From Myxococcota bacterium (GTDB lineage Bacteria; Myxococcota_A; Polyangia; Polyangiales; Houyiibacteriaceae): 51,574 nt of DNA. Of this stretch, positions 24,219 through 32,860 are shown piece by piece. The stretch lies in NCBI GenBank assembly GCA_028284955.1, contig JANQQS010000097.1, positions 1 to 51,574 on the forward strand. Direction: 5' to 3'. The notes below the pieces were generated by a model that saw only the letters and a list, made by a program, of their open reading frames with translations, ran no database searches and was not told the DNA's origin. The translations under genes and the position numbers were made by a program. Within the stretch, counting starts at the first letter, position 1; every line of letters starts with the position of its first letter.

Positions 24219-25696
24219 CCGACCGAAGTTTTCGCGCGATTGGAAGGCCAGTCGGCACGGTGGTCATCGGGTTGGGGGTTGCGATCGGGCTCTGCGCTGC
24301 CGCATCCGCGCTCTGGGATACCGTCGCGCCGCGCCATGCCGGGCCCACCGGGGGAATCGCTGCGCTCCTCGTTGCTGCCGCGGTCGCGACGATCGCCGGC
24401 ATCGCGGTCTATGCGTGGGGTCGAAACGCCGACGCGACGATGACCCGACGAGAAGCAGTGCTCGCGGTCACGGTCATTTGGCTCGCCGCGGGCACCTGCG
24501 GCGGCCTTCCGTTCATGTTTGGCGCAGGGCTTTCTCCGACCGACGCGCTCTTTGAAAGCATCAGTGGTCTTACCACGACAGGGGCGACGGTGATCACCGA
24601 TATCGAAGGTCGCCTTCCCCGATCGCTCCTGCTGTGGCGCTCACTCATTCAATGGCTCGGCGGCATGGGCATCGTGGTCCTTTTTGTGGCGGTGTTTCCG
24701 AGTCTCGGCGCGGGAGGAAAACACCTCTTTCGCGGAGAGGTGCCAGGGACCACCCCTGAAGGCTTGAAACCGCGCATTGCGGAGACGTCGTTCGCGCTCT
24801 GGAAGCTCTACGCTCTGCTCACTGCGCTCGAGACCGCAATCTTATTCGGCTTGGGGATGAGCGCGTTTGAGGCTGTCTGTCATGCGTTCACGACCATGTC
24901 GACCGGAGGCTTTTCTACGCGCGACGCTTCCATTGCCGCGTTCGAAAACCCATCGATCGAGTACGCAGTGAGCTTGTTCATGCTGCTCGGCAGCGTGAAC
25001 TATGGTCTGTATTACGCCGCGATCCAAGGTCGTTCGCTTCGCGTGATTGTACGTTCCATCGAGTTTCGGGCATTCGTGAGCATTGTGGTTCTGGCAGTCG
25101 CTTCGTTGACGCTCCTGAATCTGGGGCTGCATGGCTCCTTGCTGCAATCGTTCCGCTTTGCATTTTTTATGGTGAGCACCACCATCTCATCGACCGGCTA
25201 TGGAACCGACGACTACAGCGCGTATCCAGCGACCGGTTTCGCTATTGTCATCGCCCTGATGTTCCTCGGCGGATGCTCCGGGTCAACGGCGGGGGGCATC
25301 AAAGTCGAACGCGTGGTGCTCATGGCGAAGCAAACCATCGCCCAAATCAAGAAAAACTATACGCCCAGTGTGGTGCAGGTCGTCCGTATTGGACGAGCCG
25401 CGGTAAGCTCCGATGTGCTCGCTGACGTGATGGCGTTCTTGGCGATCTATCTAAGCTGTCTTGCCGCGGGCGTCTTGGTGGTGTGCTCGGTCGAGGGGAC
25501 GAGCGTGCCCACCGCCTTTGGCGCCATGCTCACCTGTCTCAGCAATATGGGCCCCGCCCCGTTCCACGTGGACGCAGACAACTTTGCGAACTACTCGGCG
25601 GTCAGCAAAACGTTTTTTGCACTCGCCATGCTGCTCGGACGCCTTGAGTTTTTCACCATGTTCGCCCTCATTATTCCGGGGTTCTGGAAACGCTGA
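24215..25696 (+). CDS. trkH: Trk potassium uptake channel TrkH
   Basis: The product is 493 aa from a GTG start that overlaps the trkA stop. Four pore-loop repeats can be seen from their filter-like turns: GLTTTGATV, MSTGGFST, ISSTGYGTDD and LSNMGPAPF. Each holds the conserved filter glycine, which marks the TrkH/KtrB superfamily. The flexible gate sequence GGCSGSTAGGIKVERV in the third repeat is also present. It imports K+ under TrkA control. The TGA stop shares its last base with the next ATG (TGATG), so trkA, trkH and the fused antiporter are translationally coupled. Confidence 0.93.
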   Translation: MTDRSFRAIGRPVGTVVIGLGVAIGLCAAASALWDTVAPRHAGPTGGIAALLVAAAVATIAGIAVYAWGRNADATMTRREAVLAVTVIWLAAGTCGGLPFMFGAGLSPTDALFESISGLTTTGATVITDIEGRLPRSLLLWRSLIQWLGGMGIVVLFVAVFPSLGAGGKHLFRGEVPGTTPEGLKPRIAETSFALWKLYALLTALETAILFGLGMSAFEAVCHAFTTMSTGGFSTRDASIAAFENPSIEYAVSLFMLLGSVNYGLYYAAIQGRSLRVIVRSIEFRAFVSIVVLAVASLTLLNLGLHGSLLQSFRFAFFMVSTTISSTGYGTDDYSAYPATGFAIVIALMFLGGCSGSTAGGIKVERVVLMAKQTIAQIKKNYTPSVVQVVRIGRAAVSSDVLADVMAFLAIYLSCLAAGVLVVCSVEGTSVPTAFGAMLTCLSNMGPAPFHVDADNFANYSAVSKTFFALAMLLGRLEFFTMFALIIPGFWKR

Positions 25697-28600
25697 TGAG
25701 CGGATCGTCCAGTACTGAACACACGCTGACCCGAGCGACGATTCTCGCCCTCCTGGTCGGAATGCTCATCGCGCTGCATCGTTTCGCAGTTCCCACCGCG
25801 GCCGGATTCGACCCCACCGCGATGCTCGCGCTGGGGTTCGTGATTCTCGCGAGCTACACGTTTGGCGCATTTGTCGACGTCGTCCGGCTGCCTCACATCA
25901 CTGGGTATTTGCTCGCCGGGTTGCTTTTCGGCTCGTCGGTCGCCGAATTGATTCCCGAAGGCCTCGCGCCGGCACCCTTTGATAAAGGAGTCCTCAATCG
26001 CGAGGTCGTCGGGCAGCTAAGCCTTCTCAATCAACTCGCCGTCGCATTGATCGCCATCAACGCCGGCGGGGAGCTGAAGATCGAAGGCTTGCGCCGTGGC
26101 CTGCGCGCGATCGTAGGGGTGCTTTCCGGCCAGCTCGCGGCTATCGCGGTGTTGATCACTGCGCTCGTGTTCTGTGTCTCGGGGGCATTTCCTCAGATCG
26201 CGCTCCCAGGTCTCGAGCAGATACCGCCCGCGGCCGCGATTGCGCTGGGTTTGATGGTCGCGAGCATTTCTTTTGCTACGTCGCCCGCGGCGACCATCGC
26301 GGTGATTCATCAGACCGGGGCATCGGGGCCGATGGCGCGAACCGTGCTTTCCGCAGTCGTGCTCAAGGATGTGCTGGTGGTGATGGCGTTCGCCGTTTCC
26401 TCCGTCTTCGCACAAAACCTTCTCGGCCTTTCGGGCAGCGACCAGGGCCTCGTCGAGTTTCTATCGATTCATATCGGCGGCTCGCTGCTCGCAGGCGTTG
26501 CGATCGGCCTACTGATGGCAACGTACCTGCGTTTGGTGGGTCGCGAGCTGCTGCTCTTTTTGGTCGGGGTTGTCTACACCACCGGTTACGTCGCAAGCCG
26601 CATGCACCTGGACCCAGTGCTGATTTTCATGGCGGCGGGATTCACCGTCTCGAATTTTTCAAAGTCCGGCCATGCGCTGATCGACTCGGTAGAAAAACTC
26701 GGCATGCCCGTCTACGTCGTGTTCTTTACATTGGCGGGTGCGACCCTTCATTTGCACGACCTCGCCGAAGTCGCGCCCTACGCAGTCGCGCTTGTCCTGC
26801 TGCGCATGTTCTCGCTATGGGTTGGCGTTCGCGTCGGAGCACGGGCCGGGGGCGCCGATCCCGCCACGACCCAATTTGGATGGATGGGGTTTGTCTCCCA
26901 AGCCGGCGTAGCCATTTCGCTTTCTGATATCGTCGGCCGCAATCTCGGGGCGCCTGGAGCCTCATTGCAAACGCTGCTCATCGGCGGCGTGGCGCTCAAC
27001 GAGGTGATCGGCCCTGTTCTGCTAAAGACCGGGCTCAGCCTAGCCAAGGAAGTCGCCAGCGGTCATGCAACAAGCGACGAAACGAAGCCCGGCCCCGAAC
27101 CAACGTCCGAGGACGATACTCCGGACCACAACGCGCCCATCAGTTTGCCGCCGGAACCATGGCCAGAACACCGAGAACGCGCAGACTCGCAAGATATTTG
27201 GGGAGCTGCCACGCGAACCACCACCCCGCGAATCAATGCTTGCCTTCGTGAGCTCGAGGGAGATCTAAAAGCCATCGTGCGGGATGTGTCCGCCGGACCG
27301 CTCGCCACCTTCGAAGAGCAAACCCAGGACTATTTTCGCGACCTCCGCCGCGAGTTTCTCCGGCACCATCGTCGGCTCACGGTGGACGCGCGAGCTGGAA
27401 AACCACGCGACGAACTGGCGACGTCTCTGCGGACGGAACAGGCTGGCTTGGCCGAGCGATGGCGCGGAATCGTGCTCGGTCGCGCCGCACGACTCACGCA
27501 GAACGGTTGGTCCCCTGACAAGATCGTGCACTGGCTCGACGAAGTCGCCGAGGCGCTCCCTGAGTCTATCGATGCGAGTTACGAACCAGAATCGTTCGTG
27601 ATCAAGACGAACGACTCGGCGTGGAAGCAGCTCGCTCGCACATGGCTTCGACTGCGTCGTGCGCTTCAAACGACCTTCTCGCGAACACCCCTAACGCGAC
27701 GCGTTCCGCTGCGCACATTGGGAAGATTTCATCTATCCGGAGTCGCCCCCGCCAAACTCGAAGCGCTCGCCGCGTTGCTCGTACAGGCCGATCGACATGT
27801 GACCGCCCGCACGCGGGGTATTCTCGATGACCTTGTGCGCGCATACGACGTGCTCGCGGCAGACCTTTCCCAACGCGAGCCGGATGATGCGCGCGAGGAC
27901 TACGATGAGGCGGACGCCACGGTCGACGTTTCGGCGCGCCTTCGTGAGATTCGCAAGCAGTTCGAGACTGAGTTGAATCTTGGGCTCGCAGAAATTGACC
28001 GCATCGCGCAAGACGGCAGCTTACGCGTAGCGCGCGTGCTCGCGGAAGCGCTCGGCGAACTGAGTCAGGATACGCGCATCGCCGGGACGGTCGATTTGCG
28101 GGCGTCTTCTCGACGCGGAAGCCGGATTTTCAAGCGCCGCGTGCGCGCGATCCATACGCTCACAGAGCGACTCGATACGCTGCGGAAGTCGAGCGCTGCG
28201 GGGTACTCCATGCTGGCCATGGAGCTCGAGCTTGTCGGTTTGGAGGCGCGAATCAAAGATGCGCTCGAAGAACATGTCTCGCGATTCGAAAGCGAGGTGG
28301 ATCGCCGTGGACGTATCCAAGCAATACGAACGATCGACGCGATCCGCGAGTCCATGGTCCACGTAGAAACTGCGATCGGAAATTCTGAAGAGGATGAATC
28401 TCGCACCGGAGAAGCGCTCGGTCGTTCGCTGCGAGAAATCACCGATTCTACCGAACGCACCATCGGGGAAGCAGCTCGGGTCGCCCGCGGCCTTCGAGAC
28501 GAACTTTCGAGCGAAGAAAAGCTCGCTCCGCTCCTTCAAGCGCTGAGCCGGTCCGCCGGCTCTCTAACCACTCGCTACGAGGTCGTGGCAGGTCGCGTTC

Positions 28601-30258
28601 CACGCGGGGAATATCGCCTTCCGGAAAGCGTCGGCACGGTCGAGGTCAATTTCCGCGAATGGGTATCGACCTACGCGGAGACGGATATCGCTCCCAAACT
28701 CTTTTCCGCGACGCGGACCATGGCCACAAAACTTGGGCCTTTTGTGGGGGCGCTTCAAGAGCTTGAACGCTTGGTTGCGTTTAATGTCGAGCTGGCCACC
28801 GCTGAACTCGAAGCAGTGCACGACGAAGGGGTTCCTGAAGCAACCACCGCGCTTCTTCGAGAAATGATTCTTGGCCAGTTGGAGCGCAGCGGGAGCATGG
28901 TTGAGGGCTATGTCGAGCGAGCCGCGGCCTGGCCCCGCGAGATCGGCAAGGACCTTCGCGACGCGGTGCTCGGCGCGTTGGATACGCTTCGGGGCCAGCT
29001 CGTCGACGGTCAAATCGATCTTGCAAGGCTTGATTCGATCCGGCGCAAGCGAGTGGGCCAAAAGCTGATCCAGCGCGCCGAAAAACTGCCTGGAATCTTC
29101 GACCAAGCTGGATTGCATGGTCGCCGAGCCCTCGAAACACTGGCTGGCGAAGCTCGAATCGAGCGCTGGCGAAGAGCGCTCGGGATTCCACTTCCCGCAC
29201 GCGAAGCGCTCGCGCCCGAGCTCTTTGCCCCGCCCGAACCCGCTTCAGACATTCCGTTGGTCTACCGGAGGCTCTTCGCCGCAGACACCATCGAGGCGGG
29301 CGACGTCCTCACCGGCCGCGAATCTTCTATCGAGCGCGCGCGTCGTGCGCTGAGCGTGAATGCCTCGGGCGGCTGCCTGCGTGCGGTCGCCTTGATCGGG
29401 ATCGACGGAGTGGGCAAAGCCGCGGTCTCGAGCGCAGTAGTCCGCAGCGCGGGTTTTCGCAACGTACGACGCATCCATCTGCGAAAACCGCTGAGTCTCG
29501 ACGAAGTGCGCGTCATGTTCACCGACACTCAACCGGGTCAGCTGATCGTGTTTGAAGGCATTCATTGGTTGCTGTCGGCTCGACCGCGCGGATTCGACCC
29601 GCTTCGCGAGTTCGTGGATCGAGTCATTCAAGACCAGGGACGAACCCGTTGGTTGATCCACGCCGACCTTTTGTTCTGGCGCTACGCGAGCACGATTGCT
29701 CCGCTAGAAGATGCGTTCCCGGAACAGGTTCATTTGCGTCCGTTGAGCGTGGACGAGCTTCAAGCCGCGGTGATGGCTCGGCATCGCCTCAGCGGCTACA
29801 GCCACACCTTCACACGAGCACACGGTCCGTCGCGCATCGAAGGAATCGCCACGCGCAGCGCAGCGCGGTTTCGTCAGCCCTACGACCAATATTTTCGAGA
29901 TCTGCACGTCGCAACGGGCGGCTTGGTGCGCGACGCGCTCCGACTCTGGCTCGCTTCGATTCTTGATATCGAAGGCGAAGATTTGGTTCACGTGGGTACG
30001 GTGCCCGCTTCGGGCTACGCCGCCGTAAGCCGACTTCCCGAACATGTATTGCTCTGCCTGCACCAAATCGCTCGGCAGGGTTGGATGAACGCGGACGTAC
30101 ACGGGCGGCTATTTCGAATCGACGAAGCTTCTGCCGCCGCCCAACTCAGCCGCTTTCAGCATATGGGTCTGCTGACCGAACGCCAGGGCCACTTTCGTAT
30201 TGCCCGGCACCTCCGAGGTTCTGTGGGGCGAGTCATTCAGGAACGAGGGTGGCTGTGA
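25696..30258 (+). CDS. CPA2 antiporter fused to a helical region and P-loop/winged-helix domain
   Basis: The product is 1520 aa. Residues 1-450 are a CPA2/Kef-like membrane domain with GYLLAGLLFGSS and the core segment ATSPAATIAVIHQTG, then VVLKDVLVVMAF (Lys-Asp where Kef proteins have Gln-Asp). An acidic Pro-rich linker (about 455-505) leads into some 670 residues of charged, mostly helical sequence. From about 1190 (YRRLFAAD...TGRESSIERA) a STAND/AAA-like module begins, with P-loop GIDGVGKA near 1235; Ala replaces the usual Ser/Thr after the Lys. A Walker B-like strand LIVFEGIHWLL lies near 1285. A winged-helix-like end (GLLTERQGHFRIARHL) closes the protein. Kef proteins normally end in an RCK domain, absent here. 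ATP-dependent or signal-gated ion efflux is an inference. The next gene overlaps its stop (GTGA). Confidence 0.75.
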   Translation: MSGSSSTEHTLTRATILALLVGMLIALHRFAVPTAAGFDPTAMLALGFVILASYTFGAFVDVVRLPHITGYLLAGLLFGSSVAELIPEGLAPAPFDKGVLNREVVGQLSLLNQLAVALIAINAGGELKIEGLRRGLRAIVGVLSGQLAAIAVLITALVFCVSGAFPQIALPGLEQIPPAAAIALGLMVASISFATSPAATIAVIHQTGASGPMARTVLSAVVLKDVLVVMAFAVSSVFAQNLLGLSGSDQGLVEFLSIHIGGSLLAGVAIGLLMATYLRLVGRELLLFLVGVVYTTGYVASRMHLDPVLIFMAAGFTVSNFSKSGHALIDSVEKLGMPVYVVFFTLAGATLHLHDLAEVAPYAVALVLLRMFSLWVGVRVGARAGGADPATTQFGWMGFVSQAGVAISLSDIVGRNLGAPGASLQTLLIGGVALNEVIGPVLLKTGLSLAKEVASGHATSDETKPGPEPTSEDDTPDHNAPISLPPEPWPEHRERADSQDIWGAATRTTTPRINACLRELEGDLKAIVRDVSAGPLATFEEQTQDYFRDLRREFLRHHRRLTVDARAGKPRDELATSLRTEQAGLAERWRGIVLGRAARLTQNGWSPDKIVHWLDEVAEALPESIDASYEPESFVIKTNDSAWKQLARTWLRLRRALQTTFSRTPLTRRVPLRTLGRFHLSGVAPAKLEALAALLVQADRHVTARTRGILDDLVRAYDVLAADLSQREPDDAREDYDEADATVDVSARLREIRKQFETELNLGLAEIDRIAQDGSLRVARVLAEALGELSQDTRIAGTVDLRASSRRGSRIFKRRVRAIHTLTERLDTLRKSSAAGYSMLAMELELVGLEARIKDALEEHVSRFESEVDRRGRIQAIRTIDAIRESMVHVETAIGNSEEDESRTGEALGRSLREITDSTERTIGEAARVARGLRDELSSEEKLAPLLQALSRSAGSLTTRYEVVAGRVPRGEYRLPESVGTVEVNFREWVSTYAETDIAPKLFSATRTMATKLGPFVGALQELERLVAFNVELATAELEAVHDEGVPEATTALLREMILGQLERSGSMVEGYVERAAAWPREIGKDLRDAVLGALDTLRGQLVDGQIDLARLDSIRRKRVGQKLIQRAEKLPGIFDQAGLHGRRALETLAGEARIERWRRALGIPLPAREALAPELFAPPEPASDIPLVYRRLFAADTIEAGDVLTGRESSIERARRALSVNASGGCLRAVALIGIDGVGKAAVSSAVVRSAGFRNVRRIHLRKPLSLDEVRVMFTDTQPGQLIVFEGIHWLLSARPRGFDPLREFVDRVIQDQGRTRWLIHADLLFWRYASTIAPLEDAFPEQVHLRPLSVDELQAAVMARHRLSGYSHTFTRAHGPSRIEGIATRSAARFRQPYDQYFRDLHVATGGLVRDALRLWLASILDIEGEDLVHVGTVPASGYAAVSRLPEHVLLCLHQIARQGWMNADVHGRLFRIDEASAAAQLSRFQHMGLLTERQGHFRIARHLRGSVGRVIQERGWL

Positions 30259-31760
30259 TCCGGCGCGCTTCGCTGATGACTCTGATCGCGGTGGGCATTG
30301 CGTTCCCGTCTACGATGTTTCTTGTCGCTTCGCGCGCGCAAGAAGCAGGAGTCGGGGCGAGGGCAATCGCTGAGCCTGTACCCGAATCCGAACCGAGACC
30401 ACCCGCCCCGAGACACGACGCCGGTGTAGATCATTCCGACGCGGGCGCTGAAACCGGCGGTGCGATGTCGAGGACGGATGCAGGCGTCGGTGTCGAACCC
30501 ACCTCGCCTCTTGACCAGACAGAGCCCCCGAATCGCAGTGCCGATCCTTCGCGTCTCGAGACTGGCGGCGACCCCGTGGCTCCACCCGTCCAACCAGGAA
30601 GCGCGCAGCCCCCGCAACAACCGAGTGGTTCTCCACATCCCCCCGAACTCTCCCCCGCGCCGGAAGGCGCAGGACCGCCTGCCCCGAGGCGCGATGCGCA
30701 TATCCCTTCGTATTCTCATAGCCAGCGATCCGGTACAGCGGAGCCCTCCACTGGGTCCTCCACTGGGTCCTCAAATGGGTCCTCAAATGGGTCCTCCACC
30801 GGATCCTCAGCTGGGCTCGCTGCGGAGCCCTCCACGTCACATTCCCCCGCCGACCGCCCATCGGCAGGCCATCGCGGTGCGCTTCCGACTCTGAACCCAC
30901 TCTTCAACAACGACGACTCTGGCGATTCGGGTAGCGGACCAGAAATCGCCATGCTGGTCGCACTGCTGCTATTCGCCGCCGCAATGGCCGTCGCGACGCG
31001 ACGTGTTTCGCATCGATTGACGCGCCGCGGGCTCCTTCCTCGCATCGTCCGGACGCTCGACGCATCGCTTCGGGTCGGCGTGTTTCTGTTGGTGCTGGGC
31101 ATCGGCCGCCGCATTGCGGGGGATTCGCCTGCCTACGGCTGGTTTCTGGTCGCTGCATGTGTGGCCGCCGGATGGTCCGCGCGAAACGCGCTTCAAGATC
31201 TCGCCGCGCGCGTGGTGTTGGCGTTCGAGCCGGGCATTCAACCAGGAACCTGGGTCGCTTGCGATGAGTTTAGCGGCACCATCGAGCGCATTGGCCTGCG
31301 TGCAACGTGGCTCGAAGACCGCCACGGACATCACGTGATGGTACCGAACCAGAAACTGGTGAACACCGCCATGGTCGCCGACGAAACCACGGACGGTCTG
31401 ATCGAAGTCGTCGTTGCGCTCGATCATGTCGGGCTCGATCATGTCGGGCTCGACAGCGCTCCGCTCGACAGCGCTCCGCTCGACAGCGCTCCGCTCGACA
31501 GCGCCGCGCTCGACAAGACACCTGTCGCGAACGAATCGGCTTCGAGATCAAACGCACGCGCGCTGCTCGGCGATGCGGTCCTCTCATCACCCTGGATTTT
31601 CCCAGGCTCCCAACCGTTGGTTCTGCGCGACCCCACCAAGCCGAACACCTGGAAAGTACGCTGCCGTTTGCTCGAACCGCGTTTCGCGCTCCAGTTTGAG
31701 GGAGATCTGGTTGAACGCGTCGAGGAGCTCGCGCATGCGCTACCTTGCGTTTCCGGTTAA
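30255..31760 (+). CDS. MscS-family mechanosensitive channel-like protein with repeat insertions
   Basis: The product is 501 aa from a GTG that overlaps the previous stop. A signal peptide is followed by about 170 residues of Pro/Ser/Thr-rich low-complexity sequence including a TGSS/NGSS repeat. Two or three TM helices follow (IAMLVALLLFAAAMAVAT; LRVGVFLLVLGIGRRI; AYGWFLVAACVAAGWSARNA), then the MscS domain, with GTWVACDEFSGTIERIGLRA and the PNQKLVN loop. The last TM and LAARVVLAFEPGIQPG match the pore helix to beta-domain step of MscS. A 15-bp tandem repeat (DSAPL units) interrupts the alpha/beta domain after VVVAL. It would release ions under membrane tension. Family call good; effect of the insert unknown. 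Confidence 0.78.
   Translation: MIRRASLMTLIAVGIAFPSTMFLVASRAQEAGVGARAIAEPVPESEPRPPAPRHDAGVDHSDAGAETGGAMSRTDAGVGVEPTSPLDQTEPPNRSADPSRLETGGDPVAPPVQPGSAQPPQQPSGSPHPPELSPAPEGAGPPAPRRDAHIPSYSHSQRSGTAEPSTGSSTGSSNGSSNGSSTGSSAGLAAEPSTSHSPADRPSAGHRGALPTLNPLFNNDDSGDSGSGPEIAMLVALLLFAAAMAVATRRVSHRLTRRGLLPRIVRTLDASLRVGVFLLVLGIGRRIAGDSPAYGWFLVAACVAAGWSARNALQDLAARVVLAFEPGIQPGTWVACDEFSGTIERIGLRATWLEDRHGHHVMVPNQKLVNTAMVADETTDGLIEVVVALDHVGLDHVGLDSAPLDSAPLDSAPLDSAALDKTPVANESASRSNARALLGDAVLSSPWIFPGSQPLVLRDPTKPNTWKVRCRLLEPRFALQFEGDLVERVEELAHALPCVSG
30745..30816. repeat. 12-bp tandem repeat in MscS-like gene
   Basis: Six units related to CCTCMAMTGGGT (12 bp) lie in tandem and encode the (S-T/N-G-S) repeat of the periplasmic linker. 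Units 1-4 are nearly identical; the last two are degenerate. Copy-number changes stay in frame. Confidence 0.85.
31419..31508. repeat. 15-bp tandem repeat in the MscS domain
   Basis: Six 15-bp units lie in tandem: two CTCGATCATGTCGGG (LDHVG) and then four CTCGACAGCGCTCCG-like (LDSAP). They sit in the cytoplasmic alpha/beta part of the channel, an unusual place for expansion. Confidence 0.88.
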
Positions 31761-31777
31761 GACTACACTTCAACCTG

Positions 31778-32860
31778 GTGGCGCGGCGCTTAGAGAAAAC
31801 CTTGCATTTTTCCTCAATCCTTCGAATTCGTTGGGTTTTGATGGCGGCTTGCGTTCTTCCTGCCGTAACCGCAGCCGGCCAAGCACCCGCTTCGGGACCT
31901 ATTTTGAACGATGAGGAACGCCTCGTCGCTGCAGAAGCCGCCTACGAGCGCGGCTCGCGGGCGTTTCGAGCGGAGAACTATGCGGAAGCGGCTCGCTGGT
32001 ATGAGCGGGCGGACGAACTGGTTCCCGCCGCCAACGCGTTGATCCAATCTATTCGGTCGTACCAGCTTGACGGGAAACCGCTGCAGGCCGCGACCCTCGC
32101 GTACTACCTGCTCGCCCGTCACGGTCAAAACATGATGAAGCATACCGCGTTCATCCACCAGGTCGCGCCCAAGGCGTTCGTGGCCACGGTTTCGTGCGCC
32201 GCGTGTCGCGTAGAATTTCTCAGTCGCGAGGTTCGGTACCGGACCTTTTATCTCGAACCCGAGATGCAGCATCGATTCCGAGTTCACTTCGAGACCGGCG
32301 AACAGTCCCTGAATGTGTCCGGCCAAGCAGGAGAACGCCAGACGTACTTTGTGGAGCCGCCAAAAAACCAGACCCAGGCTGGTTCGCTGGTTCCTCCCGG
32401 TATGCGCGCCGCGCATTCATCAGCCGGCCAACCAACCAACTCGGGTCAAGCTGATTCGATCAAAGCCTCGAGGGACCGCAACAACGTCCGACGACTTCCG
32501 CCGGCCGTGTTCTACACCACGCTTGCGGCAGCCGCCGCGGTCGGCGGCGTCACGATTTGGTCGTGGCTCGATACACGTTCCAAGCGAAATGCCTTCGATA
32601 GCGCCCCCACGCTTGACGGGCTCGAAGCAGGCAACCAAGCGGAACGCCGGACGACAATTCTCATTGCCGCAACGGGTGGAGCGGTGGGGCTCGCCGCGAT
32701 CTTTGCTGCATTCACCGATTGGAAGGGCCTCCACCGCAGTTCAAAAGACGACGAAACGAAGCGCAAAGGTTCGGACAAAAAACACAAACGCAAGCGACCC
32801 CGCGCGTCGGCAGGTCGAATCGCAGGCGGCGGGCTCTTGACCGTGGCGGGCGTGTTCTGA
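31778..32860 (+). CDS. Secreted/envelope protein with TPR-like N-terminus and two TM segments
   Basis: The protein is about 360 aa with a signal peptide (ILRIRWVLMAACVLPAVTAAGQA). A TPR-like helical pair follows (AAYERGSRAFRAENYAEAAR, then WYERADELVPAANAL), then a beta-rich stretch resembling PEGA-type domains (AFVATVSCAACRVEFLSREV, FRVHFETGEQSLNVSG). Two hydrophobic segments (FYTTLAAAAAVGGVTIWSWL and ILIAATGGAVGLAAIFAAF) and a Lys-rich tail complete it. Such proteins often stand next to Hanks-type kinases in Myxococcota, as here. The start is uncertain: GTG 31778 gives a complete signal peptide; ATG 31841 would cut it short. The next start overlaps its stop (TGATG). Function unknown. Confidence 0.65.
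   Translation: MARRLEKTLHFSSILRIRWVLMAACVLPAVTAAGQAPASGPILNDEERLVAAEAAYERGSRAFRAENYAEAARWYERADELVPAANALIQSIRSYQLDGKPLQAATLAYYLLARHGQNMMKHTAFIHQVAPKAFVATVSCAACRVEFLSREVRYRTFYLEPEMQHRFRVHFETGEQSLNVSGQAGERQTYFVEPPKNQTQAGSLVPPGMRAAHSSAGQPTNSGQADSIKASRDRNNVRRLPPAVFYTTLAAAAAVGGVTIWSWLDTRSKRNAFDSAPTLDGLEAGNQAERRTTILIAATGGAVGLAAIFAAFTDWKGLHRSSKDDETKRKGSDKKHKRKRPRASAGRIAGGGLLTVAGVF

Noticed and set aside
30745-30816. CRISPR-like array
   Set aside because: The units are contiguous 12-bp codon repeats with no spacers.
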